Made by a program: the position numbers and the translations under genes
The notes under the pieces: generated by a model
Told to the model about the DNA's origin: nothing
The model's database searches: none
What the model saw: the letters and a program-made list of their open reading frames with translations, nothing else
Shown here: in pieces, positions 53,181 through 62,413 of the stretch
Layout of the letters: each line of letters opens with the position of its first letter
Numbering within the stretch: position 1 is the stretch's first letter
Source of the DNA: Aliiroseovarius crassostreae
GTDB lineage: Bacteria; Pseudomonadota; Alphaproteobacteria; Rhodobacterales; Rhodobacteraceae
Assembly: GCF_001307765.1 (NCBI RefSeq)
Contig: NZ_LKBA01000006.1
Coordinates: 1-64,000, forward strand
Direction of reading: 5' to 3'
DNA length: 64,000 nucleotides

Positions 53181-54317
53181 CCCCCCGAGCCCCAGACGCC
53201 TGTGTTCCTGAAGCGCAAACCGGTCCGTCATCCCGGCAATGTAATCGGCAACATGACGTGCAATCGCCCGCTCGCTCGCCCCAGCAAGGGCCACCTGCCA
53301 CTCTGCCGGAAGATCCGAGGGGTGCGCAAACATATGGGCAAACAGCTCTTCCAGCACCTGCGTGACCCGCCTGCGCATCTCAACCACCGAAGGGGCACGA
53401 TACATGCGGGTGAACAGGAATTCCCGGATTTCTTTCAGGTCCTGCCACAAACCGGGTGAAAAGCGGATCACCGCGTGATCCAGCGCACGCAGATCCTCGA
53501 CGCAGGCGGGGTTTGCCGCTTGCAGCAATCGGGTTGAGGTCGCAAGCACGTCTTCGACCATGACGCCAAAGACGCGCCGCAGCGCTTCGTGGCGCCGCCG
53601 CCCGCCGCGAAGGCCGGGGTATTTGCGGTCCACCTCGCGGATCATGTCCCCCACGATGGGCAGCTCCGCAATCTCCTCCATCGTGAACAACCCCGCCTGC
53701 AACCCGTCATGCAGGTCGTGATTGTTATAGGCAATGTCATCAGCCAGCGCCGCCACCTGCGCCTCGCCCCCCGCATGGGTGTGCAATTCCAGATCATGGC
53801 GCGCATTATACTCCGCCAGCGCAAAAGGCAGCGCGCCGCTGACCGGGCCATTGTGCTTGGCAATGCCCTCAAGCGTTTCCCAGGTCAGGTTCAGCCCGTC
53901 CCAATTGGCATAGTGATGTTCCAGAGAGGTCACGATCTTGAGCGCCTGCGCATTGTGGTCAAACCCGCCATAGGGCGCCATCAGCTCATCCAGCCGATCC
54001 TCTCCGGTATGACCAAAGGGCGTATGTCCCAGATCATGGGCCAGCGCCACCGCTTCGGTCAGATGCTGGTTGAGCCTGAGCGCCCCGGCAATGGTGCGTG
54101 CCACCTGCGCCACTTCAATCGAATGGGTCAGCCGGGTGCGAAAATAATCCCCCTCATGTTCGACAAAGACCTGCGTCTTATGCTTGAGCCTGCGAAAGGC
54201 CGAAGAGTGAATGATCCGGTCCCGGTCCCTCTGATACGGCTCCCGAAAGGCGCTTTCGCTTTCCTCAAACAGCCGCCCTCGGCTGCGTTCGGGATGCGTT
54301 GCATATGTGGCGAGCAT
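53178..54317 (-). CDS. dgt: Deoxyguanosinetriphosphate triphosphohydrolase-like protein
   Basis: A 379-residue HD-domain enzyme that splits dNTPs into deoxynucleoside and triphosphate. Metal ligands are seen in FRTRLTHSIEVAQVAR (His), AHDLGHTPFGHTGE (His-Asp) and DDIAYNNHDLHDG (Asp). ATG 54317 (MLATYATHPERSRGRLF) has AAGGAG upstream and matches relatives; the frame from 54374 does not. It is divergent from erpA, a pairing seen in other alphaproteobacteria. Substrate preference is not determined by sequence. Confidence 0.93.
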   Translation of the reverse strand: MLATYATHPERSRGRLFEESESAFREPYQRDRDRIIHSSAFRRLKHKTQVFVEHEGDYFRTRLTHSIEVAQVARTIAGALRLNQHLTEAVALAHDLGHTPFGHTGEDRLDELMAPYGGFDHNAQALKIVTSLEHHYANWDGLNLTWETLEGIAKHNGPVSGALPFALAEYNARHDLELHTHAGGEAQVAALADDIAYNNHDLHDGLQAGLFTMEEIAELPIVGDMIREVDRKYPGLRGGRRRHEALRRVFGVMVEDVLATSTRLLQAANPACVEDLRALDHAVIRFSPGLWQDLKEIREFLFTRMYRAPSVVEMRRRVTQVLEELFAHMFAHPSDLPAEWQVALAGASERAIARHVADYIAGMTDRFALQEHRRLGLGG

Positions 54318-54570
54318 CCGGGTGCTCCTTCTCTGCCTGTCAATCTGCCCATCAAACGACCTGTCAAAACGCACTCAATTGCAAATAGTTACCCAGGTCA
54401 ACACATAGCCATCTTGCCGCGCGTGGCCCCCACACCTATATTTGCTCTGCGCTGAACAAAATCGTTTCACGTCAAATCTGGGTCACAGTTTTGGCGTGGG
54501 GCTTTTCTACGACAAACATCACCCGCGCTGCCTCCTCCCGTGTTTCGGCACAGGAAAAGCGCTCTGAGAA

Positions 54571-54912
54571 ATGGTTACCCCGATGGATCTCACCCTGCCC
54601 CCCACCGTGACCCAACGTGCTTTTGACCGGCTGGCCGAAATTGGCGCGGCCGATCAGGGCAAGGCCCTGCGGGTGGCCGTGGAAGGGGGCGGCTGCTCCG
54701 GGTTTCAATATGACATTTCCCTTGATGATCCCGCCGAGGGCGACCTGATCCTCGAAAAAGACGGCGAAAAGGTTGTGGTGGATGAAATGTCCCTGCCCTT
54801 TCTCGCCAATGCCGAGATCGACTTTACCGAAGAACTGATCGGGGCGCGGTTTGTGATCAACAATCCCAATGCCACCGCCTCCTGCGGCTGCGGCACCTCG
54901 TTTTCGATCTGA
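54571..54912 (+). CDS. erpA: Fe-S cluster carrier ErpA
   Basis: A 113-residue A-type carrier. The three ligands are C42 (GGCSGFQY), C105 and C107 (ASCGCGTSF), with the expected spacing. It delivers clusters to essential Fe-S enzymes. ATG 54571 is taken; ATG 54583 (MDLTLPP) is possible and would match relatives well too. It is divergent from dgt. Confidence 0.93.
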   Translation: MVTPMDLTLPPTVTQRAFDRLAEIGAADQGKALRVAVEGGGCSGFQYDISLDDPAEGDLILEKDGEKVVVDEMSLPFLANAEIDFTEELIGARFVINNPNATASCGCGTSFSI

Positions 54913-55048
54913 CCCCGCGCAGGAACCGGCCCGTTTCCCGCACCACCTCAGCCCCGCCCCTCAACGGCAGGATGGCCGCGCGTGATGCCAGCCTCGCGGC
55001 CCTGACCTGCACGCTTTCCTCTTACTGATGAAACAGGTATGCAGCGCC

Positions 55049-56236
55049 ATGATTTACGACACGATCATCATCGGCGCGGGGGCGGCTGGCCTGCTTTGCG
55101 CCACGCGAACCGGCGGGCGCACGCTGGTGCTTGATCACGCCAAACGCCCGGGCGAGAAAATCCGCATTTCCGGCGGCGGGCGCTGCAATTTCACCAACAT
55201 GTATTGCGAGCCGGGAAATTTTCTCGGGCAGAACAGGCATTTTCACAAATCCGCCCTCAGCCGTTTTGGCCCCTGGGACTTTGTGGCCAAGCTCGACCAG
55301 GCCGGGATAAACTGGCATGAAAAAACGCTTGGGCAGCTGTTTTGCGACGACAAGGCAACGCAGATCGTAGAGCTTCTCGTCTCCGAGGCCAAAGCCACGG
55401 GCGCGGAAATCCGCCTGAATTGCAGCGTTCAGTCCATTGCCCATGACGGTCAGGTATTTGTCCTCACCACCCCTCACGGCCCGGTGCAGGCGCACGCACT
55501 TGTGCTGGCCACCGGCGGCAAGTCGATCCCGAAGATGGGGGCAACCGGGTTTGCCTATGACATCGCCCGCCAGTTCGGGCATGAGATCACCGAAACCCGC
55601 CCCGGCCTTGTGCCCTTCACCTTTCCCGAAGGGCGCTTTGCCCCGCTGTCCGGCCTGTCCCTGCCGGTGCGGGTCTGGAACGCCCGCGCGCGGTTCGAAG
55701 AGGCGCTTTTGTTCACCCATCGCGGCCTGTCCGGGCCGGCGATCCTGCAGATCTCGTCCTACTGGCGCGAAGGGGAAAGCGTCACGATTGACCTGACCGC
55801 GGGGATTTCGGACGGGCGCGACCTGTTGACAGCCCTGCGCGATCAGCGTCAGCGCGCCGGGCGGCGCAATCTGACCACGGAGCTGGGACAGTTTCTGCCC
55901 GCAAAACTTGTCGATTTCCTTGCGCCCGAGCTGGGCCTGTCCGGCAATCTGGCTGATCAGAGCGACACCCGCCTGCGCGAAATCTGCGACGCCCTTGCCA
56001 ACTGGACCGTGACCCCGTCCGGAACCGAAGGCTATCGCACCGCCGAGGTGACGCTTGGCGGGGTGGCAACCTCGGGCCTCGACAGCAAGACAATGATGTC
56101 AAAACACCAAGACGGGCTTTATTTCATCGGCGAATGCGTAGATGTAACCGGCTGGCTTGGCGGGTTCAACTTCCAATGGGCCTGGGCGTCGGCCCATGCG
56201 GCGGGCACGGCAATTGCGGCCCGCAATGCAGGCTGA
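55049..56236 (+). CDS. HI0933/YhiN-family FAD-dependent oxidoreductase
   Basis: A roughly 395-residue flavoprotein. The Rossmann dinucleotide motif IIIGAGAAGLLCATR is near residue 10, and EKIRISGGGRCNFTNMYCEPGNF and the C-terminal GYRTAEVTLGGV and GECVDVTGWLGGFNFQWAW segments fit the HI0933/YhiN family. Its physiological substrate is unknown. ATG 55049 (MIYDTIIIGAG) is family-like, while ATG 55028 adds seven residues. It stands alone after erpA. Confidence 0.9.
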   Translation: MIYDTIIIGAGAAGLLCATRTGGRTLVLDHAKRPGEKIRISGGGRCNFTNMYCEPGNFLGQNRHFHKSALSRFGPWDFVAKLDQAGINWHEKTLGQLFCDDKATQIVELLVSEAKATGAEIRLNCSVQSIAHDGQVFVLTTPHGPVQAHALVLATGGKSIPKMGATGFAYDIARQFGHEITETRPGLVPFTFPEGRFAPLSGLSLPVRVWNARARFEEALLFTHRGLSGPAILQISSYWREGESVTIDLTAGISDGRDLLTALRDQRQRAGRRNLTTELGQFLPAKLVDFLAPELGLSGNLADQSDTRLREICDALANWTVTPSGTEGYRTAEVTLGGVATSGLDSKTMMSKHQDGLYFIGECVDVTGWLGGFNFQWAWASAHAAGTAIAARNAG

Positions 56237-56332
56237 TCAGCCATTTCCGGCCCGCCGCCCCCCGGACCCGTTAATCGCTTGTGCCGCCGCAGATTTCCCC
56301 CCACAGTAAGCGCAGAAAATCGGAGAGCGCCC

Positions 56333-57139
56333 ATGAAGATTGCCAGTTTCAACATCGCCGGGATCAAGGCCCGCATGCCCGCTCTTACCGCGTGGCTGGA
56401 AGAGGCGGCCCCGGATGTGGCAATCTTGCAGGAAGTCAAATCCGTGGATGAAAACTTTCCACGCGAACAGTTTGAAAACATGGGATATAATGTCGCCACC
56501 CATGGGCAGAAAAGCTTCAACGGCGTGGCGATTTTGTCGAAATACCCGCTTGAGGACGTGATGACCGGCCTGCCCGGGGACGACAGCGATGAACAGGCGC
56601 GATATATCGAAGCCACCGTGGTGAACGAATGCGCGATCCGCATCTGCGGGCTTTACCTGCCCAACGGGAACCCGGTCTCGTTTGATGCCGATGATCAACC
56701 GATCCATGACGGCAAATATGGCTATAAGCTCAACTGGATGGCCCGATTGCAAAACCGTGCAGAAGAGCTGATGGCCGCGGAAGAACCGTTCCTGATGGCG
56801 GGGGATTACAACATCATTCCGCAGCCTGAAGACGCCGCCCGCCCCGAGGCCTGGACCCGCGATGCGCTGGCGCTTCCTGACAGCCGAACCGCCTTTCGCA
56901 AGCTTCTGAACCTCGGCCTTACCGAAGCCTTCCGCACCCGCAATCCCGCCCCTGAGCAATACACGTTTTGGGATTTCCAGCGCGGGGCGTGGCAGCGCAA
57001 TGACGGGATCCGTATCGACCATTTCCTGCTGTCACCGGAATGCGCCGACATGCTGCGTGACTGCCAGATCGACAAAGAGGTGCGCGGGCGCGAAAAGCCA
57101 TCGGATCACGTGCCGATCTGGATTGAGCTTGCAGCTTAA
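56333..57139 (+). CDS. xth: Exodeoxyribonuclease III
   Basis: A 268-residue endonuclease/exonuclease/phosphatase-fold enzyme acting on abasic sites and 3' ends in DNA repair. Active-site segments include MKIASFNIAGIKAR, VAILQEVKSVDENFP (Glu), AGDYNIIPQPEDAARP (Asp-Asn), GIRIDHFLLSP and PSDHVPIWIEL (Asp-His). ATG 56333 is the family start. It is followed by the nucleoside hydrolase gene after 36 bases, so the two may be in one unit. Confidence 0.95.
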   Translation: MKIASFNIAGIKARMPALTAWLEEAAPDVAILQEVKSVDENFPREQFENMGYNVATHGQKSFNGVAILSKYPLEDVMTGLPGDDSDEQARYIEATVVNECAIRICGLYLPNGNPVSFDADDQPIHDGKYGYKLNWMARLQNRAEELMAAEEPFLMAGDYNIIPQPEDAARPEAWTRDALALPDSRTAFRKLLNLGLTEAFRTRNPAPEQYTFWDFQRGAWQRNDGIRIDHFLLSPECADMLRDCQIDKEVRGREKPSDHVPIWIELAA

Positions 57140-57175
57140 CACCAGGGCATAAAAATCAGGACACAAAGATCTGAT

Positions 57176-58114
57176 ATGGCACGAAAAATTATCATAGACA
57201 CCGACCCCGGACAGGACGATGCGGTGGCCATCCTGCTGGCGCTGGCCAGCCCGGAAGAGGTGGAGGTTCTGGGCATCACGACCGTCGCCGGCAACGTGCC
57301 GCTCAGCTATACGCAGCGCAATGCACGGATCATCTGTGAGCTCGCTGGCAAGCCGGAGACAAAGGTCTTTGCCGGATGTGATCGCCCGTTGGAACGCGAT
57401 CTGGTCACGGCGGAATATGTGCATGGTAAAACCGGGCTGGACGGGCCGGAGCTCTGGGACCCGGTCATGCCATTGCAGGATGGTCACGCGGTGGATTTCA
57501 TCATCGACACCCTGCGCAGCCAGCCGCCCGGCGCGGTCACGCTCTGCCCGCTGGGGCCGCTGACCAACATCGCCACCGCCTTCACCCGCGCCCCGGACAT
57601 CATCAACCGGGTTGCGGAGATCGTCCTGATGGGGGGCGCTTATTTCGAGGTGGGAAATGTGACCCCCGCAGCTGAGTTCAACATCTATGTTGACCCTCAG
57701 GCCGCTGATATCGTGTTCAAATCCGGGGTGCCGATTGTGGTGATGCCACTGGATGTGACCCATAAGGCGCTGGTCACCAAACCGCGCAATGATGCGTTTC
57801 GCGCCTTGAACACAAAGGTGGGTCGCTTCACCGCCGAGATGACCGATTTTTTTGAACGGTTCGACCGCGAGAAATACGGGTCTGAAGGTGCCCCGCTGCA
57901 TGACCCCACGGTGATCGCCTACCTGCTCCGGCCCGCGCTGTTTTCCGGCCGCCATGTGAATGTCGAGATCGAGACCCGATCCGAACTTACATTGGGCATG
58001 ACGGTCGCCGATTGGTGGGGCGTGACTGACCGCCGCCCCAATGCGCTGTTCATCGGCGATCTGGACGCGGACGGATTTTTTGACCTGCTGACAGAAAGGT
58101 TGGCCCGACTATGA
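57176..58114 (+). CDS. Nucleoside hydrolase (inosine/uridine-preferring type)
   Basis: A 312-residue enzyme that splits ribonucleosides into base and ribose. The calcium-binding motif IIIDTDPGQDDAVAILLAL is at residues 5-23, and EIVLMGGAYFEVGNVTPAAEFN and the active-site APLHDPTVIAYLL are diagnostic. It overlaps the acetyltransferase gene by four bases (ATGA), so the two are coupled. Base preference cannot be read from the sequence. Confidence 0.95.
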   Translation: MARKIIIDTDPGQDDAVAILLALASPEEVEVLGITTVAGNVPLSYTQRNARIICELAGKPETKVFAGCDRPLERDLVTAEYVHGKTGLDGPELWDPVMPLQDGHAVDFIIDTLRSQPPGAVTLCPLGPLTNIATAFTRAPDIINRVAEIVLMGGAYFEVGNVTPAAEFNIYVDPQAADIVFKSGVPIVVMPLDVTHKALVTKPRNDAFRALNTKVGRFTAEMTDFFERFDREKYGSEGAPLHDPTVIAYLLRPALFSGRHVNVEIETRSELTLGMTVADWWGVTDRRPNALFIGDLDADGFFDLLTERLARL

Positions 58115-58557
58115 GCGCATTACGCCTTGCCACGCTGGAGGATCTGGATCGGTTGACCCATCTGGTCGCCGGGTTTCACGCCGAAAGCGGTATCGACCAG
58201 GACGAGGCCACCCGTCACGATGCCCTTGTGCCGCTCCTGCAAGGTTCCCCCCATGGCGCAATCTGGATGATTGGCCCCCGCTCGGCCCCGGTGGGGTATA
58301 TCGCGGTCAGCTTTGGCTGGTCGATCGAATTCGGCGGGCTCGACGCCTTTGTCGATGAGTTTTACGTGCGGGAGCGGGTGCGCGGGCGTGGCATGGGATC
58401 CGAGGCGATGATGGCGCTGGCCCGGGCGCTGGCCGGACAGGGGATCAAGGCGATGAACCTCGAGGTGGATACGGACAACCAGCGTGCGCGCACCCTATAC
58501 GAACGGATCGGGTTCTCGTCGCGCGATCGTTACCACCTGATGGCGCGCATCCTGTAA
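58111..58557 (+). CDS. GNAT family N-acetyltransferase
   Basis: A 148-residue acetyltransferase. The acetyl-CoA-binding loop reads RERVRGRGMGSEAMMALARAL and is followed by LEVDTDNQRARTLYERIGF. The acceptor substrate is unknown. It overlaps the nucleoside hydrolase gene by four bases and is followed by selO after nine bases, so it sits in the same operon. Confidence 0.93.
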   Translation: MSALRLATLEDLDRLTHLVAGFHAESGIDQDEATRHDALVPLLQGSPHGAIWMIGPRSAPVGYIAVSFGWSIEFGGLDAFVDEFYVRERVRGRGMGSEAMMALARALAGQGIKAMNLEVDTDNQRARTLYERIGFSSRDRYHLMARIL

Positions 58558-58566
58558 ACTGATCCC

Positions 58567-59970
58567 ATGAGTGTGACCTTCGACAACAGCTATGCCCGGC
58601 TGCCCGCCCGTTTCTTTGCCCGCGTTGATCCAACACCGGTCAAGGCCCCTGCCCCGTTGATCGTAAACGAAAAGCTGGCCCATGTGCTGGGGTTTGATCC
58701 GGCGGAGCTGACACCGGAGCTGTTGACTGGCAATCATCTGCTTGCGGGGATGGAACCGATATCACAGGCCTATGCGGGGCACCAGTTTGGCGGCTGGGTG
58801 CCGCAGCTTGGGGATGGGCGCGCCGCGCTGCTGGGGGAAATCACCGGGGACTTCGGCCGTGTGGATATCCAGTTGAAAGGGTCGGGCCAGACACCGTTTT
58901 CACGGCGTGGTGACGGGCGGGCCTGGCTCGGGCCGGTGATGCGGGAATATCTGGTATCCGAAGCCATGCATGCGATGCAGATCCCGACCACCCGCGCATT
59001 GGGGGCCGCACTGACCGGTGAGGTTGTGCACCGGGAAAGAGGCTTTCCCGGTGCGGTTCTGATGCGGGTGGCGGCAAGCCATATCCGGGTTGGTACGTTT
59101 CAGTATTTTGCCGCAAGGGGCGACACGGAGGCGCTTGGGCTGCTTCTGGATCATGTGATCCAGAGGCATTATCCCGATATTGCCGGCCCGGTGGCCTTTC
59201 TGGGCGCGGTGATGCAGCGGCAGGCAGAGCTTGTGGCGGCGTGGATGGCGGTGGGGTTCATCCACGGGGTGATGAACACGGATAATATGGCCGTTTCCGG
59301 CGAGACGATAGATTATGGTCCCTGCGCCTTCATGGATGCCTATCATCCGCGCACGGTGTTTTCCTCGATCGACCAGAACGGTCGCTATGCCTATGCGGCC
59401 CAGCCGGACATGGCGCTTTGGAACCTCGCACAGCTTGGCACGGCCCTGTTGCCGCTGATGCCAGATCAGGAGGCGGGTATCGAAGAGATGGGCGCCCTGC
59501 TTGACGGGTTCGGCACGGTTTTTCAGGCGGCGTGGTTGCGACGGTTTCGCGCCAAGATCGGTTTGTTGCGCGAAGAAGACGGGGACATGGCGCTGATCAC
59601 CGGGCTTTTGGGCCGGATGGCAACCAGTCGGTCTGATTTCACCCGGACATTTACGGCCCTCAGCCACGGGGATGCACGTGACGAGGTCACAGACGAGGGC
59701 GCATGGGAGAGCTGGGCGCCGGACTGGCAGGCCCGACTGGCGCGAGAGCAGGACCCACATGCGGTCATGGCGGCGTCCAACCCGGTGATCATTCCCAGAA
59801 ACCACCAGATCGAAGCCGCCATTCAGGCGGGCCTATCCGGCAATTATGCGCCGTTTCATCACCTTGCAGAGGCCTTCACCCGGCCTTACGCTCCGCACAA
59901 GGAGGACATGGACCTGACCCGGGGGCCACGATCCGAAGAACGGGTGATGCGCACCTTCTGCGGAACGTGA
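58567..59970 (+). CDS. selO: Protein adenylyltransferase SelO
   Basis: A 467-residue pseudokinase that transfers AMP from ATP to proteins in E. coli (redox-linked). It shows the family segments YAGHQFGGWVPQLGDGRA, LKGSGQTPFSRRGDGRAWLGP, HGVMNTDNMAVSGETIDYGP (catalytic Asp and Asn) and FMDAYHPRTVFSSID. The C-terminus ends TFCGT with a Cys near the end, where some relatives have selenocysteine. Slightly shorter than the E. coli protein. It follows the GNAT gene closely. Confidence 0.95.
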   Translation: MSVTFDNSYARLPARFFARVDPTPVKAPAPLIVNEKLAHVLGFDPAELTPELLTGNHLLAGMEPISQAYAGHQFGGWVPQLGDGRAALLGEITGDFGRVDIQLKGSGQTPFSRRGDGRAWLGPVMREYLVSEAMHAMQIPTTRALGAALTGEVVHRERGFPGAVLMRVAASHIRVGTFQYFAARGDTEALGLLLDHVIQRHYPDIAGPVAFLGAVMQRQAELVAAWMAVGFIHGVMNTDNMAVSGETIDYGPCAFMDAYHPRTVFSSIDQNGRYAYAAQPDMALWNLAQLGTALLPLMPDQEAGIEEMGALLDGFGTVFQAAWLRRFRAKIGLLREEDGDMALITGLLGRMATSRSDFTRTFTALSHGDARDEVTDEGAWESWAPDWQARLAREQDPHAVMAASNPVIIPRNHQIEAAIQAGLSGNYAPFHHLAEAFTRPYAPHKEDMDLTRGPRSEERVMRTFCGT

Positions 59971-59981
59971 CCCTGGGATGA

Positions 59982-60045
59982 GAGGGGCGCTGCCCCTCGC
60001 GAGGCAAGCTCGCTCACCCCGGAGTTTATGTGCCAAGAAGAAAGG
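59982..60045 (+). repeat. Downstream 3'-end repeat, copy 5 (after selO)
   Basis: AGGGGCGCTGCCCCT, CGCGAGGCAAGCTCGCTCACC, then CCGGAGTTTATGTGCCAAGAAGAAA. It follows the selO stop in the same orientation, and its tail supplies the AAAGGGGG binding site of the next gene. Confidence 0.85.
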
Positions 60046-60052
60046 GGGCAGC

Positions 60053-60736
60053 GTGGAGCTGTCATTGCTGACATACAATATTCGCAAGGCTGTTGGGCTG
60101 GATCGGCGGCGCGATCCCCATCGGGTGATGGAGGTGATCTGTCAGGCGGATGCGGATGTGGTGGTGTTGCAGGAAGCCGACCGCAGGTTGGGGCCCCGCC
60201 GGGCTGCGCTGCCGTTTCAGATCATCGCGGAAGAAAGTGATTACCAGGTGGCGCCTCTGGCAGCAAATTCCGTCTCTCTTGGCAGTCACGGCAATGCGGT
60301 TCTGGTGCGCCGCGGGTTTGAGATTGGCCCCTGCCAGCGCCTTCCCCTGCCCGGGCTGGAGCCGCGGGGGGCGGTCTCGGTTGAGGTTCAGGGGCTTCGG
60401 GTGATTGGCACCCATCTGGGGTTGATGCGCCGCTATCGCCATCAGCAGATGCGGCGTCTGGCGGGGGAACTGAGCCATGAGACAAAGCCCACGGTGATCC
60501 TGGGGGATTTCAATGAATGGTCCGCACATCGTGGGTTCGAGCCACTGGACCGGTGTTTTGATATCCATGATTTCGGCAAAAGTTTCCATGCGGCGCGCCC
60601 GATGGCGGCGCTGGATCGGTTGGTGATCAGCCCCGGCGTCGAGATCCTTGAGGGGCATGTGGTGCAGACGCCGCTTGCGCGGGCGGCATCGGATCATCTG
60701 CCGGTCTGGGCGCGGGTGGCGCTCAGTACCGGTTGA
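60053..60736 (+). CDS. Endonuclease/exonuclease/phosphatase family protein
   Basis: A 227-residue protein of the EEP fold. The active-site segments are LSLLTYNIRKAVGLD, VVVLQEADRR (Glu), GTHLGLMRRYR, VILGDFNEW (Asp-Asn) and ASDHLPVWARV (Asp-His). It could be a nuclease or a phosphodiesterase; the subfamily is not clear. GTG 60053, seven bases after AAAGGGGG, is the best start. Confidence 0.88.
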   Translation: MELSLLTYNIRKAVGLDRRRDPHRVMEVICQADADVVVLQEADRRLGPRRAALPFQIIAEESDYQVAPLAANSVSLGSHGNAVLVRRGFEIGPCQRLPLPGLEPRGAVSVEVQGLRVIGTHLGLMRRYRHQQMRRLAGELSHETKPTVILGDFNEWSAHRGFEPLDRCFDIHDFGKSFHAARPMAALDRLVISPGVEILEGHVVQTPLARAASDHLPVWARVALSTG

Positions 60737-61016
60737 TCAGGATGATCCTCGTCACCACGAGGGCAAGCGCCCCGAACGCGGCAGTGCCAGCGGCTTCGCC
60801 CAGCCACGCCCCCCATGGCGACGCCGAAAATGGGGGATAGGAAGGCAAAGAAGGCAACCGAGGACACCTTGTCGTGTTTCAGAAGCCAGAACCAGAACAG
60901 GAACAGGCCGGAGGTGATGCCTCTGTAAAGCGTTTCAACAAACAGGGCCGCCCGCAGGAGAACCGGTGCCACCGCCCAGACCTGCCAGAAGATCTGCATA
61001 TCCGGCAAAGCTGTTT
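60724..61016 (-). pseudogene. DMT/EamA-type transporter, C-terminal remnant with frameshift
   Basis: The minus strand encodes the last third of a drug/metabolite transporter (LYRGITSGLFLFWFWLLKHDKVSSVAFF and following). After VAMG the frame is broken by one extra G in a run of six (60809-60814 on the plus strand). Correcting it restores AWLGEAAGTAAFGALALV and a normal end. The N-terminal two-thirds is absent. The gene is dead, probably from a deletion and a slippage event. Confidence 0.75.
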
Positions 61017-61162
61017 TCAAATCTGTGAGACGCGCGCAGAGCGACATGCGCATCCGGCCTCAGGACTTTGCGTCGCACACAGCGTCAAGAGGTTTGTGTC
61101 CCCGCATCCCCATGATAAGAGGAGGCAAATCACCCCTTCTCTTTCAGGCCCGGAGCCAAAAC

Positions 61163-62413
61163 ATGACTTTTCTGCAAATTGCGTCCCTGCTGATCGTTCT
61201 GGCGGGGCTTTTTGGAGCGATCAATTACCTTTTCCTGAAACTGCCCTCTGCCATCGGCATTCTGGTTGTGTCTCTTGCCGCGTCGCTTGCGGTGATGGGG
61301 CTTGACCTTCTGCTGCCGGGGCTGGGCATGGCGGACCAGGTGCGCAGCACCGTCGCCGGCATTGATTTTTCAGATGCGCTTTTGGAGGGCATGCTGGGGC
61401 TGTTGCTGTTTGCCGGAGCACTGCATGTCAAGATTTCCGATCTGAGGCAACAATGGCGGGTTGTGATCCTGATGGCCACCATCGGTGTGGCCCTGTCCAC
61501 CACCATTGTTGGCGTAGGCTTCAGTTGGCTGACCGGGATGCCGCTTTTGATCGCACTGGTGTTTGGTGCGCTGGTCTCGCCCACTGATCCGGTGGCGGTT
61601 CTGGGGGTCTTGCGCGAGGCCAATTTGCAGAAGTCGCTGGAAACCAAGATCGCAGGGGAAAGCCTGTTTAATGACGGGGTTGGCTATGTGGTGTTTCTGG
61701 TGCTGGTCGGGCTGGCCTTTCCCTCTGCTGATGCTCCTGACCAGCCGGGCTTTCAGGCGGCGCTCCTGCTGTTTGCACAAGAGGCGTTGGGGGGTGCTGT
61801 GCTGGGGGTGATGTTGGGCTGGCTAACCTTTCGACTGATGCGCCATATCGACGATTATTCACTGGAAGTGCTGTTGACGCTGGGCCTGGCCTTTGGCGGA
61901 TACGAGCTGGCGGTTGCCCTGCATGTCTCGGCCCCGATCATGGCGGTCTGTGCCGGTCTTTTGATTGGCGATGTGGGGGCGAAACACGGCATGAGCGAAG
62001 AGACACGGAAATATGTCGATGCGTTCTGGAAACTGATTGATGAGATCCTGAATGCGGTCCTGTTCCTGATGATCGGGTTTGAGGTCTTTGCCGTGGCCTT
62101 CACCGGGGATGCGGTCATGGCGGGCATCTTTGCGATCGCGCTGGCATTGTTTGCGCGCTTTGCCGCGGTGGCGGTGCCGGTGATGCTGCTCAAACCTTTC
62201 CGAAACTTCTCGGCCGGGGTGATCCCGATCATGACCTGGGGCGGGCTCAAGGGGGGGATCTCGGTTGCGCTTGCGCTGTCACTTCCCGAAAATGAATGGA
62301 AACCCTTGATCCTCACCGCGACCTATATCATCGTCATCTTCTCGATTATCATTCAGGGGCTGACCGTAGCGCCCCTTGCCACGAAATTGGGCCGCGAACC
62401 GGAGCTGATGTAA
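61163..62413 (+). CDS. Cation/proton antiporter, CPA1 (NhaP-like) family
   Basis: A 416-residue membrane protein with about 12-13 membrane segments. CPA1 motifs are GALVSPTDPVAVLGVL and AGESLFNDGVGYVVFLV, with the ion-binding Asp pair region, and WGGLKGGISVALALSLP. It should exchange Na+ or K+ for H+. ATG 61163 (MTFLQIASLLIVLAG) follows CGGAG; the longer upstream frame is not conserved. It overlaps phzF by one base (TAATG). Confidence 0.93.
   Translation: MTFLQIASLLIVLAGLFGAINYLFLKLPSAIGILVVSLAASLAVMGLDLLLPGLGMADQVRSTVAGIDFSDALLEGMLGLLLFAGALHVKISDLRQQWRVVILMATIGVALSTTIVGVGFSWLTGMPLLIALVFGALVSPTDPVAVLGVLREANLQKSLETKIAGESLFNDGVGYVVFLVLVGLAFPSADAPDQPGFQAALLLFAQEALGGAVLGVMLGWLTFRLMRHIDDYSLEVLLTLGLAFGGYELAVALHVSAPIMAVCAGLLIGDVGAKHGMSEETRKYVDAFWKLIDEILNAVLFLMIGFEVFAVAFTGDAVMAGIFAIALALFARFAAVAVPVMLLKPFRNFSAGVIPIMTWGGLKGGISVALALSLPENEWKPLILTATYIIVIFSIIIQGLTVAPLATKLGREPELM

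Noticed and set aside
58567-59970. SelO selenocysteine at the C-terminus
   Set aside because: The near-terminal residue is encoded as Cys and the frame ends at a normal TGA after GT with no visible SECIS-like context.
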